From Rotaria socialis (Eukaryota; Rotifera; Eurotatoria; Philodinida; Philodinidae): DNA of 64,000 nucleotides. The stretch is from assembly GCA_905331475.1 (NCBI GenBank), contig CAJNYU010000824.1, positions 78,399-142,398 on the forward strand, written 5' to 3'. Positions 31,279-44,449 of the stretch are shown one piece after another. The notes under the pieces are model-generated. The model was given only the letters and a program-made list of their open reading frames with translations, searched no databases and was not told the origin of the DNA. The position numbers were made by a program, and so were the translations under genes. The first letter of the stretch is position 1. Each line of letters opens with the position of its first letter.

Positions 31279-34200
31279 CTATGAACAGATCGTTGTGCGA
31301 TCGAAATCAAGCATGATCACTTTAGTATCTTCTGTGCTGTTACGACTGCCAGCTGCGCATACTAACGCTGAATCTGTACATTTAATACGCCATACAACAC
31401 CTAAACAAAATTTTATGTTCATTTGAAAGTTTTTCAATGATGAATAAAAATATATATATATATATATATATACACAATCTCAACTTGTACTCATTCGTTT
31501 GTCAAAAGAAGTAAATTCAAATACGTTTTCAATCAACGAATAATTACTTTAGCATAAGATCTCTCTAGAGATTTGCATTGTTTTATTTAAAAACGCATCT
31601 CATACATATGACAAATATATTATCAATAATTCTTGCTATTAAAGGTTGCGACAGATGTTATTGATATGTGATCACAGACTGTATGTCAATAATATCTCAT
31701 TAGTATATACGAACTAATTCTTCGTTGCATCTATAGACCTTGAAGTAAAGCGTGATGGTAGAGAAATGTATACTGAAATAAATCGAGTAAAACAATCTCT
31801 CTATAATTAGCAGTTTAATTTAACAGATAAAACTCATCGGATATAAAATTTTCAAATATTCTAGCGGCATACGTTGGCAATCTCAATCGATCACAACTTC
31901 TCCTGACCCAAATCCACAGCGCTTTAGTTTTTTGTTCTACAAAATACTGTCTTACCTCCGCTGCTAGCTGATTCGAGATACACAAGATTTCGAATAAAAT
32001 CTCCTGTATTTAAATCCCATAGTTTGACAGTTCCATCATCACCCGAACTAACAACATAATTCATTACTACTTGAACCCACGTCACAGCTGATGCATGCTT
32101 ATTTCGTCCTATGAAAAAAAAACAGAAAATCCATATTTAAAAAGCTATTCAATAAAATTCTTCTTACCAGCAAGTGTATGTAGACATTTTCCGGATTCAA
32201 TATCCCAAATTTTCACTGTTGAATCAGCATTTCCAGACACAAGAATATTACCACGTAATTGCATTCCACTTGTTAATGATAAATGTCCGGTTAACTGATG
32301 TACACATGTACCTTGTTCAACATCCCATACGCGAATCATACAATCCAATGAACCAGATACAATATGTTTACCATCAAACTAAATATTATAAATATAAATT
32401 TTTTTCCAACAAAAATAAAACACAAAATTCAATACATACGACAAGAGAATAAACTCGATTTGTATGTCCTTCAAGTGTATGTACACATCGTTCTTGATCA
32501 GGTAGCCATACACGTATGGTATGATCATAGGCACCAGATACAACATATTTTCCATTATAACATACACAACGAACAGCTGCTGTATGACCACTTAACATAT
32601 GGAGACGTCCACCTGTACGAATATTCCATACACTAAAAATCGAAAGGAAAAGAAAACATATTTTCTTTGGCAAACGTTAATTTTCTCTTTTTTTACCGAA
32701 CAGTAGCATCACGTGAGCCAGACACAACAATATCACCATGTAATGCCAGACAACGTACTGTTGATGTATGCCCATATAGAACATGTTGACAAACACCTGT
32801 ATTTATATTCCATACACGTATAGTTCGATCTGTACTTCCACTAACTATTAAATCATCTGTCATTTCACTACACCACACACCACCATTATGTCCAATCAAT
32901 GTTTGTTCACACTAGATGAACAAATAAAATATATAGATTCGTTTTGTAGATATAAAAAAATTAAGTTTTAATTACTTTTCCACTTGCTATCGACCATATT
33001 TTTAATGTATTATCATCTGAACCTGATACAATACGTTTTCCATCGAATTGTAAACAAGTAATAACAAAATCTTCGTGACCACGTAATACCAATGGTTCAG
33101 GCAACGGTTGTCCATGTTGCCACACATATTCTAAATGTTTGTGACATGCATATGAACGTTTCCATTGATTATCGATAGTGTCATCAAAAATAGTTGGTAG
33201 AGGTTTCAATGGAATTTTCCTTCTATGACATATACCTTTCCACAGTAACACATCACTACATGTTGTGTACCAAGATCGACATGTACGTGATGCTCGTGAG
33301 ACATCATTGGCCGGTAAATATTTAAGTACATGTAATGCTAATTCTCGCGGTAGATCACGAATAAAATCACGTTGAAAATATGGCTCTATTTGATTTTTGA
33401 TATGATTTAACTGGAGAGTATTCGTCGAGCAAGTATGTATTAGTGCTTCGGTAGCGCGACTACGCTCGTCATTAGACATAGCTAAAAATATCGATAGCCA
33501 ATTGAGAACATCGGCCGATAGTGGTGTACAAGGTGAAGACGATAAAGAATCGATTGTGTTGGAAGAACAAGATAGTACTGATGGCGATGGAGTAGCAATG
33601 GCAGGTGATAAGACTAATTCCAGATCAAGCTGTTCTCGAAAATTACTAAAATAGAAAAATAAGATAAAATTTCTTATTCAAATAAGCGACATGGATTAGT
33701 AGAATACGAAACTTATTTACCATTATCTGAGTGACAATACTCGATATAATTCGATTGTTCTTCGAACAGGATGACACATGACAGAAGAACACTTTACTGT
33801 GCTAATAGATAGTTTTTCTTCACAAAGTATTATAAAGAACGTCTTGAGATGAAACAAGTTTTGTCGTATTGAATGACAAACGCTATATGCATTTTTGTAG
33901 AGCACAAACTTCAATTTCGAAGATAAGTGTTTCATTTTCTCTCAAAAGTAATCAAGACTTGACTTTGAAATATTCTACTCCAACTATCCTGGATCTAATT
34001 TCCTGTCACATTGTTTTTTGCAAGAAATCCACTGAACCTTCAATATATGATGAACACTTCCAAACGATCGATCCATACTCCTCAAAACAATTTATTCTGT
34101 ATAAAACAAGATATATATTGGAAAATTTTAATGCTGTATGAATTTCTCAAGGGATGTGTCTTCTGATTAATTTCCAATGATCGCTTTTCTTTTTGGTCTA

Positions 34201-35311
34201 GGGAGGCTTTTTTCGAATATTCAGTATTATAGGGACTTTATTTTAGCATTTGAATGATTTCTTTTAATAACATTCAACTATATCCCTATAATAAGGATCG
34301 CATGACTGAAATATTCAAAATAAACAATACATCAATGCAGCTGTGTCACGCATTTGTTTTCATGTTGTTGAATTTCACCATGAAAGTGAAATTACTTTCT
34401 TAAAAATCTCCTTCTGTCGTGTCTCTATGGCAGCTTGTTCACAGGTAATGCACTCACCTACTTTTCACCTTCGATTTGGAGTGACTCTTTAATTCGACGT
34501 CACTTATACATGAGAAAGTTCTAGTTTACCTGAAAATTCCATTTGATTTGATCAAATTGTGATTACTCTACAAGGACAGTAAGCCGTGATAAAGCACACA
34601 ATCAAACGAACCTTTTCCATCAGTGCATCACACAGTGATACGATTCTTTTCTTTGAAAATTGGTTCCACAACGGGTTATTACCAAAGCAATTCAATAATG
34701 TACTCATCAGTTTGCTTTGCCATTTACTTAGAGAGCATAGTTTTTTCAGCTATGATTACAATAACACAAGATCTATCAATGTCAAACTGTAGCTTAGCCT
34801 TTGGTTATTTCCGTCTTTTTATATCATGGAATAGTTTAAAAAATACGATAACAGACAACAGGCAATTTTCTCACCTTCTAGTACAGAAGCTTCTTGATTT
34901 TTTGATGGACTCTACCATCTACTCTCGTCATTATCGAAACTTATAAAATATTTTGCCCTAAATAAGTTCTGCTACCTTATGATCAAAATATCTTCCGCTC
35001 TAGTTGGATAGAATTTTTCAACCTAATGAATAATCCTCTGATCGGCTTAAGCATAAAATTCACACTAAAATCATTATAATTGTGAGTCTCATGTACCTGT
35101 TACAAACACGTTTTGGATCGTTCGTCGTTATAAGCGATTCTTCAATTGTCAATGGCCGTTTTACGGGTGAACGTATCTGTTGTGACATTACGCCGGCAAA
35201 ATTAGTAAACATCTGATTTGTCGTACAATAGCCATGAACACTGTCTTCTGTTAAGGAAGGTGAACTTGATCGGTCGGGTGACGATAATATTCCAGAAGAT
35301 TCTGATGTCAT
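31279..35311 (-). CDS. FBXW7: FBXW7 / Archipelago, F-box WD40 substrate receptor
   Basis: Exons (5' to 3') 35311-35097, 33645-32976, 32911-32697, 32632-32440, 32378-32168, 32108-31956 and 31400-31279 keep phase and give 592 residues. The N-terminal part is Ser-rich, with a basic SPVKRP and DPKRV stretch. A dimerisation-like segment and the F-box follow ([20 protein letters not shown]). Eight WD40 repeats include [33 protein letters not shown] and [11 protein letters not shown]. The C-terminus ([20 protein letters not shown]) is diagnostic. In SCF complexes FBXW7 recruits phosphodegron proteins such as cyclin E, MYC and Notch for ubiquitination. The first exon is separated by 1.45 kb and is assigned by phase and position. 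An acceptor (TTCTTGTAG) ends 2 nt before the ATG. Confidence 0.93.
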
Positions 35312-35479
35312 ATCTACAAGAATTAATTATAACATACAATATATATGCTTGAGCACCTCTAGATTTTTACAAATAAAGGAGAAAAAATAATAATTATGAA
35401 AAAAAATCTTCTTAATGAAATCTACATTGACAAACAGTGAGAAACGAAAAAAAATTCTTTTATTCTTGACTTTTTTTTC

Positions 35480-37235
35480 TTAATCGCTATCATCATAAGA
35501 TCCATCATCATCATCAGCCATATCAGCCATTTGATCATCATCATCCTAAAAGGCAAACAATAGAATTAAGCTTAGAAAAAGAAAATTTTTACATCTATTC
35601 CTAAGTCAACATCGTCTTCGTGTGATAATGCATTGAATACAGATCGTTTACCATTCTTGCCGCCATTCAATCCAAGTGCACCAGCACGTGACGGCGCCAC
35701 GTAATCATCAAGGGTTTTTGGTATCGTTATGCCTTCGTGCTCAGCGACTAATCGTGATTCATTGACTTGTTTTTTTATTATTGATTCATATTCGTTGTCT
35801 TTATTTTCTTTATATTTTCGATACATAACACTAAAGAAACAAAAAAAAAAGTAAGAAAATAAAAACATCAAATAATGCTTTACCTTGCATCAACATTAGC
35901 AGGTGATGAACAATTCGGTTCGTTTAATAGACTAATAATTGACATTAGAATTGTTCGAACATTTTGCGTTGGATTCCATCGTTCACTTGGATGCTCGCCT
36001 GATTGAGGATCCTCTGTTGGTGGGTGTAGAATCGATATGCATACTTCACCATTTCTGTATTGAAACAAATATATTTATTTAAGAACATGAAAAAGAAAAG
36101 AAAAAACGTTCTACTTACTCATATATATTTGGATGCCACATTTTCGTTAGAAAACGAACCTATTGTGAAATTCATAATTATTTTAAATTTTTTTCTAATT
36201 TATTAAAATATCTTTCATTCATTTATCACTGCTATGCTAGAAAAATAATGACTATGTACAGTATAAAAAACAGAAATACTACACCAACAGTCATCATCGG
36301 CAGTTATAATTTTTGCTTCACCTCCCGCGTTAATTACGATTAAAACGACCTTGAGATTTTATCGTTCGATTTGAGCTGTAATGGTGCAAATATATGTGTA
36401 CAGGTGCAACTAATAGCCCACTGAATCCGAAAATCTTTGACCCTCAACTGCCAATCACCGAAGTACCGACTAATATACTATTATCCAGAAATCAAAAAAT
36501 AAATATATCTGACTATTATTTATTCTTTCATTATTGAATACAAATAGTTCAGATATTTTGAAGTAACTATATCACTCGAATCGATAATAAATTCTCATTT
36601 ATTTGTTTAACTATATTCACTATGGATATATATTGATAGAACGTATGAGAATGATACTAGAACAATGTGACCCCAAGGATTAAGAACGGATAGTACGTTA
36701 CAAGAATTTTCTCGGTTCCCATCCAACTTATACAATGTAAAACCTCTATAAATATCTATTCATCCAAATAAACAAAATATCGCAGTTCAATCTTTTTTTT
36801 CTCTTGCTCTTATCATGCAATTAATCAGTTTTCATTTGTTTATCGATAACCTTGCTCTCAATAATGATTACTCATATGAAACGATTAAGTGCATATATAT
36901 GACTTGCTTTAGGTGGAGCAAATGGGTAAGTTGTTGGAAATTCCATATCTGCTTTGAAATAACCCCCTTCATATAAGGTATCAGGTGGCCCAAAAATTCC
37001 AACTAAAAGAAAAACGTGAAAACAACAAACAAATATCATATGAGCTCTATTTACCATGCCATTTATACAAATTTGAATCATCATCAAGTTTAACGGTAAA
37101 GCCTTCTACTGGTTCTTTTTGTAATCTTGCATATTCAAGTTGAAGAGCTTTTATCGACGGTGAATTTGATGATCTAGATGATGTGTAATGAGATGTAGAT
37201 GTTGTTAAACCAGATATTTGTCTTGCTTGGTTCAT
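35480..37235 (-). CDS. UBE2R2: UBE2R / CDC34, ubiquitin-conjugating enzyme E2 with acidic tail
   Basis: Exons 37235-37055, 37002-36908, 36159-36119, 36054-35884, 35830-35593 and 35545-35480 join in frame to 263 residues. The UBC fold contains [39 protein letters not shown] with the catalytic Cys in [11 protein letters not shown], and the CDC34-specific acidic loop ([16 protein letters not shown]). The C-terminus is Asp-rich ([19 protein letters not shown]), as in CDC34, where it binds cullin-RING ligases. The second intron uses a GC donor (AAA|GCAAGT). The enzyme builds Lys48 chains with SCF ligases. A polyadenylation hexamer (AATAAA) lies 16 nt after the stop. FBXW7 starts 168 bp further on, on the same strand. 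The symbol follows the vertebrate paralogue pair; R1 or R2 cannot be decided. Confidence 0.93.
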
Positions 37236-37915
37236 AGTTTTTTTAATTTTCAAGTCTTTTTTTTCTTTTTTTATGTTTGCAAATTTAAAAACATCACCTA
37301 AATTTGAATAAGTCAAATAATGATCCGTAATAATAAAGCAGTAGAAATAAACACAGATCAGACGGGCGAAAAAGAATTAGGTAGAGGACTGTTAACCAAT
37401 CAAAACAAAGCATTGCATAGATGTCATATATTCAGGACATTCATTGTTTTTGTCTCATGTGTGTTAATGAACTTGACTTGACTGCGTGTTGCATTGTCTG
37501 CAATAGAGAACGTCTCTGTCTTGCATGTTTATCAGCAAATAAACTTTTGTTTAGCGACATCTAAAAGAAAGTTTTAAAGAAAGCAACATAACACATTTTA
37601 TATATTTTTTTCATATCATATTGATAAAAACGAGATAATTATCATATAGTCACTTTTTTGAGTATCGTTATTTTTTTCTTATTGGTGTGAAGAATTATTT
37701 TCGCAAAATTTCTAGAGAGCAGCACAAGTATAACAATTTCCTTTTTTTGAACTCTAAACATTTAAGAATTTTCGTCCATAAATAGAAAGTCTAATAGGAA
37801 ATTGTTGAATTTAGAATCGTTGATTAATTTATAGGCAATATCGGTTTAATCTCTTTGCTACGTGAACAATTCAAGAACCAAAGATTAATATTGTCTTCGC
37901 ACACAATTGATAAAA

Positions 37916-39155
37916 ATGTTGCATTTTGATGATAATTTACGATTAAAACTTATAGCTTGGTTTCTTCAATATCCTTTTTATATAGTTTGGTTTATTATTA
38001 AGTTTTTTCTAAATAAAGAAAAACATCCATGGGACAATATTGAAGCACCACAACATCCACGAATTCTCGTTATAACAGGAGCTTCACAAGGTTTGCTTAT
38101 GATCCATTCTCATTGAAAATACATTTTGCATTTTTCAATCATATGTTCATAACGATATGGTGTCCAAAAGTTACCCGTTAGAATGATTGAAAAATTAATT
38201 TTAAAGAAGAGGAATCAAATTCAACACTTGGATAGAGTGCAGCCATTGTATTCAATCTATTCCTATCGAGCTTTAATCAAAAATTTCAGATGATGGAAAG
38301 TTTCAAGTACTTCGAAAATTTTGAGTGAACTTTCTCCGTCGTATAATGACATTAAATGTAAAATTAAATGTTCAACTAGTTATTTCGAGAAATATATATT
38401 TATCAAAAAAAATGTAATGGTTTTATTTAGGTATTGGTGAAGGTCTTGTAGAATACTATTGTAAGCATTGTCCATCATGTGAAATAATTGTTATGATTAG
38501 TCGAAGTATTGAAAAACTTGAAAAAGTAAAACAACGATTTAATTCTGTTGATCAAAAGAAATTGTTGTTATATGCTTGTGATGTAACTGATGCCAATGAA
38601 ATGACACGTATTCTTCTTGATGTTCATCAAACCTATGGTCAAGTCGATATTATTTTTGCTAATGCTGGTGTCTCATTTCGTCAACAGTTATTAGTAAATA
38701 ATTATGAGAAAGCAGTTCGTGAAACATTTAATATTAACATCACTGGAGTTCTGAATACAGTTTTGCCTTTAATTGAAATTAAAGGAGTTAAACAAATTGC
38801 TATTGTATCATCACAAGCCGCTTATGCAATATTTACATCTCCTATTTATGGTACTACAAAACAATGTGTTCTGTCACTTGGTTTTGATCTTCGACGACGT
38901 TTAGCGAAAGATAATATAGCTGTGAATGTTATTTCACCTGGGCCAATTGCGACACCAATGCTTTCTGGTTCTAATATTGAAACAGCCGTAAAAAGTATGT
39001 CGACCAAGGAAGCAACTAAAATAATATTTAATGGTCTTCGTCGAAATGAAGCTGAAATTGTATTTCCTGCATTTACTGGCATATTCGTATACATTTTAAG
39101 TTTCTTGCCTATATGTATTGCTGAACCTGTTGCATATTATTTTCTTCGCAAATGA
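37916..39155 (+). CDS. Short-chain dehydrogenase/reductase, membrane-anchored
   Basis: Exons 37916-38090 and 38431-39155 join in phase 1 to 299 residues. The intron splits the cofactor motif TGASQ-GIG. Classical SDR features are all visible: N-terminal TGxxxGIG, a DVTD acidic pocket, NAGV, catalytic Ser in VSSQAAY, Tyr and Lys in Y-G-T-T-K, and SPGPIATPM. The N-terminus has a hydrophobic segment (FYIVWFIIKFF), and the C-terminus another (FVYILSFLPICIAEPVAYYF). It is probably ER- or lipid-droplet-associated and uses NAD(P) on a lipid, retinoid or steroid-like substrate. A 3-ketodihydrosphingosine reductase or DHRS7-type function is possible, but the motifs do not decide. Confidence 0.85.
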
Positions 39156-39428
39156 TATTGTTTTAAATAAAGAAAAAAAAGATTCATTTGACAAAAAAAG
39201 TAATGTGTATTTATTATGCTGTATATACATAGAAAGAAGAAGCAATAGCAGACAAGACAAAAAAACAACGACACACAAAAATATGACTAGTTTCAACTCT
39301 ATATGTGTGTAAAACATCAGTAGAAATATCATTCTAGGAGAACCGCATTCGTTAGGTTTTTTAAATTCTAGATCGTATATATATATATATATACACTCAA
39401 TATTAACTACTTAACTAATTAAATAAAA

Positions 39429-40394
39429 CTACTCATTGAGCCATGGAAAAGCTTCAATGATTTCTTTGCGACGTTCACCATAATCATAAAAAAGTTCTTC
39501 ATCGATGTCAATGTCACGTAGAGCAACCATGACAAGACGAGGTTGATCTCGTATTACGAATACTTTTGGTTGGCAGTTGCTATTTTTTCGACTGTGATTT
39601 ATAAGACGACCTAAAGCCAACAAAGATAATGATTAGTTCAGCTTTAAGAAATATCTATGGAAGGAGTCTTGCATAGGATCAAAATGCTGTCGAGTCAAGA
39701 CTAGACTCAATAAGTAGGCTTAGCTGAATTCTAGTGTTTCCATATGTGACACTGAAGCACAAATAGTTTAGCCGTAGTCTTTTTTCTGTCTGGAAAGGAA
39801 ACAATTCCTACAAACCTAATCGACCGGTTTCTTCGGTTGCATCAACACAAAAAACTTTTTCTCCCCATTTAAAATAATACATATAACAACCAATTTTATG
39901 ATTTCGCCCATATAAAGATTCTCGATGTCTCGCTTCAACTTGTGTTAATAATTCACCAGCATATTCAACTATATAATCATTACGATAAAATTTCTTAGTT
40001 GTAAATACTCCACGTCCTTTTATTGTCCCAGTATCACGTGTTTCTATACCATCTTCACATTGACTTTCAACAAATGAATCGAATGATGTTGCAGATTTGT
40101 ATTTAGTTATACCTATTCGTTTACTTCGACGTAAATTTGCTAGGATTTCTTCATTTAAAAGTTTTTTTGCTAAAGTCAAAGATTTTTCACTAGTAAACAA
40201 AAAAAAACCTATGAAATTAATTATATTAATTATTGACATTACTTGTCCGTTTCAGGTGTTGGCAGAACATCATTTTCTGGTATAGAGATGTCAGGTGCAA
40301 ATAAAAATTGACCTTTTAAAAGACCTTTTCTCGGCCGATCAGGCTTAATGTGAGCAGCTGACTGAAACCGTTTGGCTGGACGGACTGGAATCAT
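39429..40394 (-). CDS. KMT5A: KMT5A/SETD8-type histone H4K20 monomethyltransferase
   Basis: Exons 40394-40243, 40189-39816 and 39610-39429 keep phase and encode 235 residues. The SET domain occupies the C-terminal half: KGRGVFTTKKF, VEYAGELL, GCYMYYFKWGEKVFCVDAT, the pseudoknot motif GRLINHS, and LFYDYGERRKEIIEAFPWL at the end. This is the exact layout of SETD8/KMT5A, which lacks a post-SET zinc site and monomethylates H4K20 in chromatin during S/G2/M. The N-terminus is short and basic. The ATG at 40394 immediately follows an acceptor (TTTTCTTATAG), which suggests a non-coding leader exon or spliced-leader addition. It is convergent with the dehydrogenase gene. Confidence 0.92.
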
Positions 40395-43300
40395 CTATAA
40401 GAAAAGAAAAGAATGAATGTCGAAAGAAAAAAAATTTTGTAGTTATTTATGTTAGTCAGTTAAGTAAATATTTTCTTTTTTTCGTTCATAGACATAAAAA
40501 GCTTGATCATGGTTAAGTAATCATAAAAGGATATTTTTGACACAAAGAAAGTTCTATCGCATTGGTCCGTTTTCCACCATTCACTTACGATTCGATAGAG
40601 GTCGGCTTATACCATTGAAATCAACTGATGATATTATAACATATAGTATATTTTATTGATAACTCTTTTCTTCGAGTTCGTCTAATTATAAGATTCTAAT
40701 GCGTCATGAGTAGTTTCTGTGCGACTTCTAAATATTTTACTGCAGTACTTAAAGTAATTGTATTATCTCTGAAATGTCGTGTAAAATTACTCGTTAAAAT
40801 CTTGACTCTAAATAAATGTGGAATTTCTTTTTTTTTTTTTTTCTATAAAATATATATTTATACATATGATTCGAAGTCGATTATCAAGAGGAATTCAATT
40901 TTTCGATGAGATGGTTCAATAGTTTTAGTTAACAAAAGAAGAATTTTCTAACATGCTTTTTTTACTTCGGTCCTGAATACTCCCACTGATTTTCATTTTT
41001 ACTCTATTAGAGGTATCAGTGTAAAACTAAGAAGCATCTGCTAATGTGTGGTTTAATTTTTAGTTATGCAAGGTTAAAATCTTGAGCAGATGTGTGCCTG
41101 AAAGCACTTCATATTAAAGAATAATGTCTGTTTTTCTGAATTGCAAGCAGATAATAACGAAAGTTTCTTTGTACCTTGAATCGATAGAGTAAAAGCCAAA
41201 CTTTTCAAATTATAGTTCTACTGTCGCAGGAGTGTTTTTTCCTTTCTATTTTTCTTCTTCTTCATAGTGACAAAAAAATGCTTATAATCGTTTCTAGTAG
41301 TATTTTCCGGCTAATACTAACAAGCGGAACAAAGAGTTGTATGTCATTAAATTACTCATAAATCAGAGTCTACAATGATCTTTTTCAAAACATTTAGAAA
41401 ATGCATTCATAGTTTTTTTACTTGAAGCCTATCATGTTTGCACTTTACGATATTTCTACGATTGTTATGTTGGTGAAAGCTTAAATACCACTGGTTTCAC
41501 GCAAAATATTCGAACAAAGCAATTTTTCAATATAATTGCAAACTGACAAAATATCTAATTGATTTGAACTGCGACTATTTAATATAAGAATTAAAATCTG
41601 TGATTCATAGGTCAAACTAAAACCATATTCAATTATTTGATGATAGCGGTATTTTTAAAAGAATACTATGATATATTGAAGTATAGTTTCGCCATTACTT
41701 GATTTCTCAGTAAAAAAAACTACTGTAACTGATTTTTTATCTTGTTCATATAACCATGAAGCATGACTTTAAAATTTATTATTACAGCCAAGGCCGGGCT
41801 AAAAGCATTTTTGTGAGTCCTACACCAGGCATTCTTAATCGAAAACAAGCGTTATCATCGGAAAAATTTCGATAATAGTTAATCTCATGTTTTTTAAATC
41901 AATATGCATGGTGATCTCTCCAGAAGGGTTGGCCTTCAACTTTTCATTTTTTATAAATTTGTACTAATATTATACAAAAAAATAATCTTGATTTTTACGG
42001 AAAACTGAATTTCACATAGAAAATTTTCATCGTCGTAAAACATTGAGACAATATGATGTCACGAACAATAACATGAATACCGTAATAAACGGCAAAGCTA
42101 CTAAATGTCAGATTATGAGTACTTTCAAATCTTCTAACTATTGTTGAACAAACTATAAAAACATATTAAATACCGAAAAGATAATATGTGCATGTTTTTT
42201 TTTATTCTTTCTTTCGAAAAATATCATCAGACTAGTCGAGTTACTTTATTATTGGCAACTTTCTTTCATTTACCTGATTACTTGTTTCAATTCCGCCCCA
42301 TTCTGACGTGTTCACAGCTAGCTACAAATTAAAGCTCAACATATTTACTAAATAGCCATTGTTTTATTGCATCAATAATCAAAATATGCATATAAGTTAA
42401 TTGCTTTTGGTGCCATACGGTTCTTCTCACATAATAATTAGTATGTGAGAGACACGACGACGTTTTTTCCCTCTGTATTCAACTTGCCCACTCCTCATCA
42501 ACATTCGATTTTCACACATTTTTTTCTAATAGGATTGAAACATGCAAAAGTGCATGCATGGTTTTTTTCCAGCTCTTATGCATATGAAATAAGCAAAGAA
42601 AAAACAATTGGGGGTTTTAATCTTTTTCTTCTTTATATGTCTTCATTAATGTGAAATCTATTTGAACAAGTGGATGTTTTGTCCATAGATGATGAGTAAA
42701 CGAACTAGTAGTAGTAGTAGTAGTAGTAATTATCATCCATTAGAGAGTCGATAGATTTCAATCGGAGGCAAGAGAAACGAACGACTTGACAATCATTTCA
42801 CTGTCATTATATGCTGTACTCTGATTGTAAGTATGCCTTAAGGCAAATGGAATAGACAAGCAGTAAGTTGTCATCTGGTCGCCAGAAAAAGTAACTCGAC
42901 GATGGCATTCTACCTTTTGAACAGCAGACAGATTAATACTGTGTATGTTCAACTTTCTCTTAAGCATATCATAAGCCACATTTCATGATTGTCAATGTCA
43001 CACAAGCTTACAGATGGCCAATTCAATTGAAACTTGATATCTGTTCAATGTTATTTTTATTGTTTTTGATAGTTCAAATTAAAAAAAAAGCATATCTTTT
43101 ACTATGCATGAGTAGATTAAAAGTCAACGAAACTATCAGTAGCATTTGTAACAAAAGAATACTGAGGCATAAGGATAAAGAAATGATGTCACATTCACTT
43201 TCTCTTTTCTACATCCTATATTTGATTAAATCAATCTTTTCTTCTTTTGTTTATAGATAAGGAGTAAAAGAAAAACGCTCGGACGTGTTAATGGAGCTTG

Positions 43301-44449
43301 ATGATGATGATGATGATGATGATGATCAGACTACCCCGAAGCTTAAAAACGACCAGCACTTTTCGAACACACATCAAGTACAATATTCGATGACATTCGC
43401 CCTTGAGGCAATGAGATGAAAGCCCTTTTTTGCTCTACGTCGTTTTATCCAGATGTAAAGGCGGAGCCGCCATACTATTCCACTCATATTGCAGACTTCA
43501 ATGTTCGCTTGGATAAATCAAATGCAAACAATGATACGCTTCTTTAAATGGATAAACATTATTTTTTTCGAGACTCGAGATGCTGTCAATTAATTATTTG
43601 GTCTTTTCTTCTTCTTCTTCTTTTTTTCATCAACAGCGATCTAAGAAAAAGTAAAGGAATGTTCAGTATTCTGTTTTTGTTTCGTCTGTCCACGTCTTTC
43701 TTTTTTTTTTTGCTTTTTCTCTTAATACAAGGTGCAAAACTAACATTGACCATATGTCATTTAATGCACCTATCATTGAAGAGCAGGAGAACTTTTAAGC
43801 GCACACACATATTTTGTTTATATCTACTCTTGTCTAGATGAAATAATTGCTTTTCGATTCTCATTCAAAGATAATAGCTCAGCGTCTATCTTAATACTGT
43901 ATATTCAACTAATCGCACACATACAAGATGTGTATATTCGAGGTTAAAATCCATTTGAAGGATAAACATAAAGTTTGTCTCTTGTCAATTTAACCTCAAC
44001 CATCACAACTTCTTCAAGATTGAACGTTGATGGTTAAATGTACGATGAAACGGAAAAAAAATGTTCCTTTTTTTCTATTTCTTCTCTCGTTTATGTTCAT
44101 CGTTTGGTTGCTTGCATTGAGAAAAAAAAACGTTTTGTTGTTTGTCTATATGTGCTCTTTCGAGCGATCAACCAATGAGAAAATGGTCCGCTCAACCAAC
44201 AGGAAACGGGAAAGGAATAATAATAATAATAACCACTCTCCTCCCCTTTAGAACGTCTGCAGGCAGTATGGAAAAAGAGAAAAAAAGCTTCTTTTCCTTT
44301 TTTCCATTCTTAGGTTTTCTATTATGCAAAAAAGAAACGAGAGAATCTAACACACTCACTAATATAGATTTGCTTTGTCGGTGATTCATATATTAAAAGA
44401 AAAAATATATAACGGAGGACTCTATACTTTTCCATAGATCATCAATATT
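40395..44449. other. 4-kb gene-free interval upstream of the Islet gene
   Basis: No coding region is supported. It contains (AGT)n at 42703-42728, (GAT)n at 43297-43326 and many poly-T runs. Its size is large compared with gene spacing in the 30-40 kb region. Position alone suggests regulatory DNA for the developmental regulator at 44450, although no specific sites are claimed. Confidence 0.45.

Noticed and set aside
33723-33935. Additional FBXW7 exon with a 70-codon minus-strand frame
   Set aside because: It has no FBXW7-like sequence and would not keep phase with the exon at 33645. The exon at 35311-35097 does keep phase.
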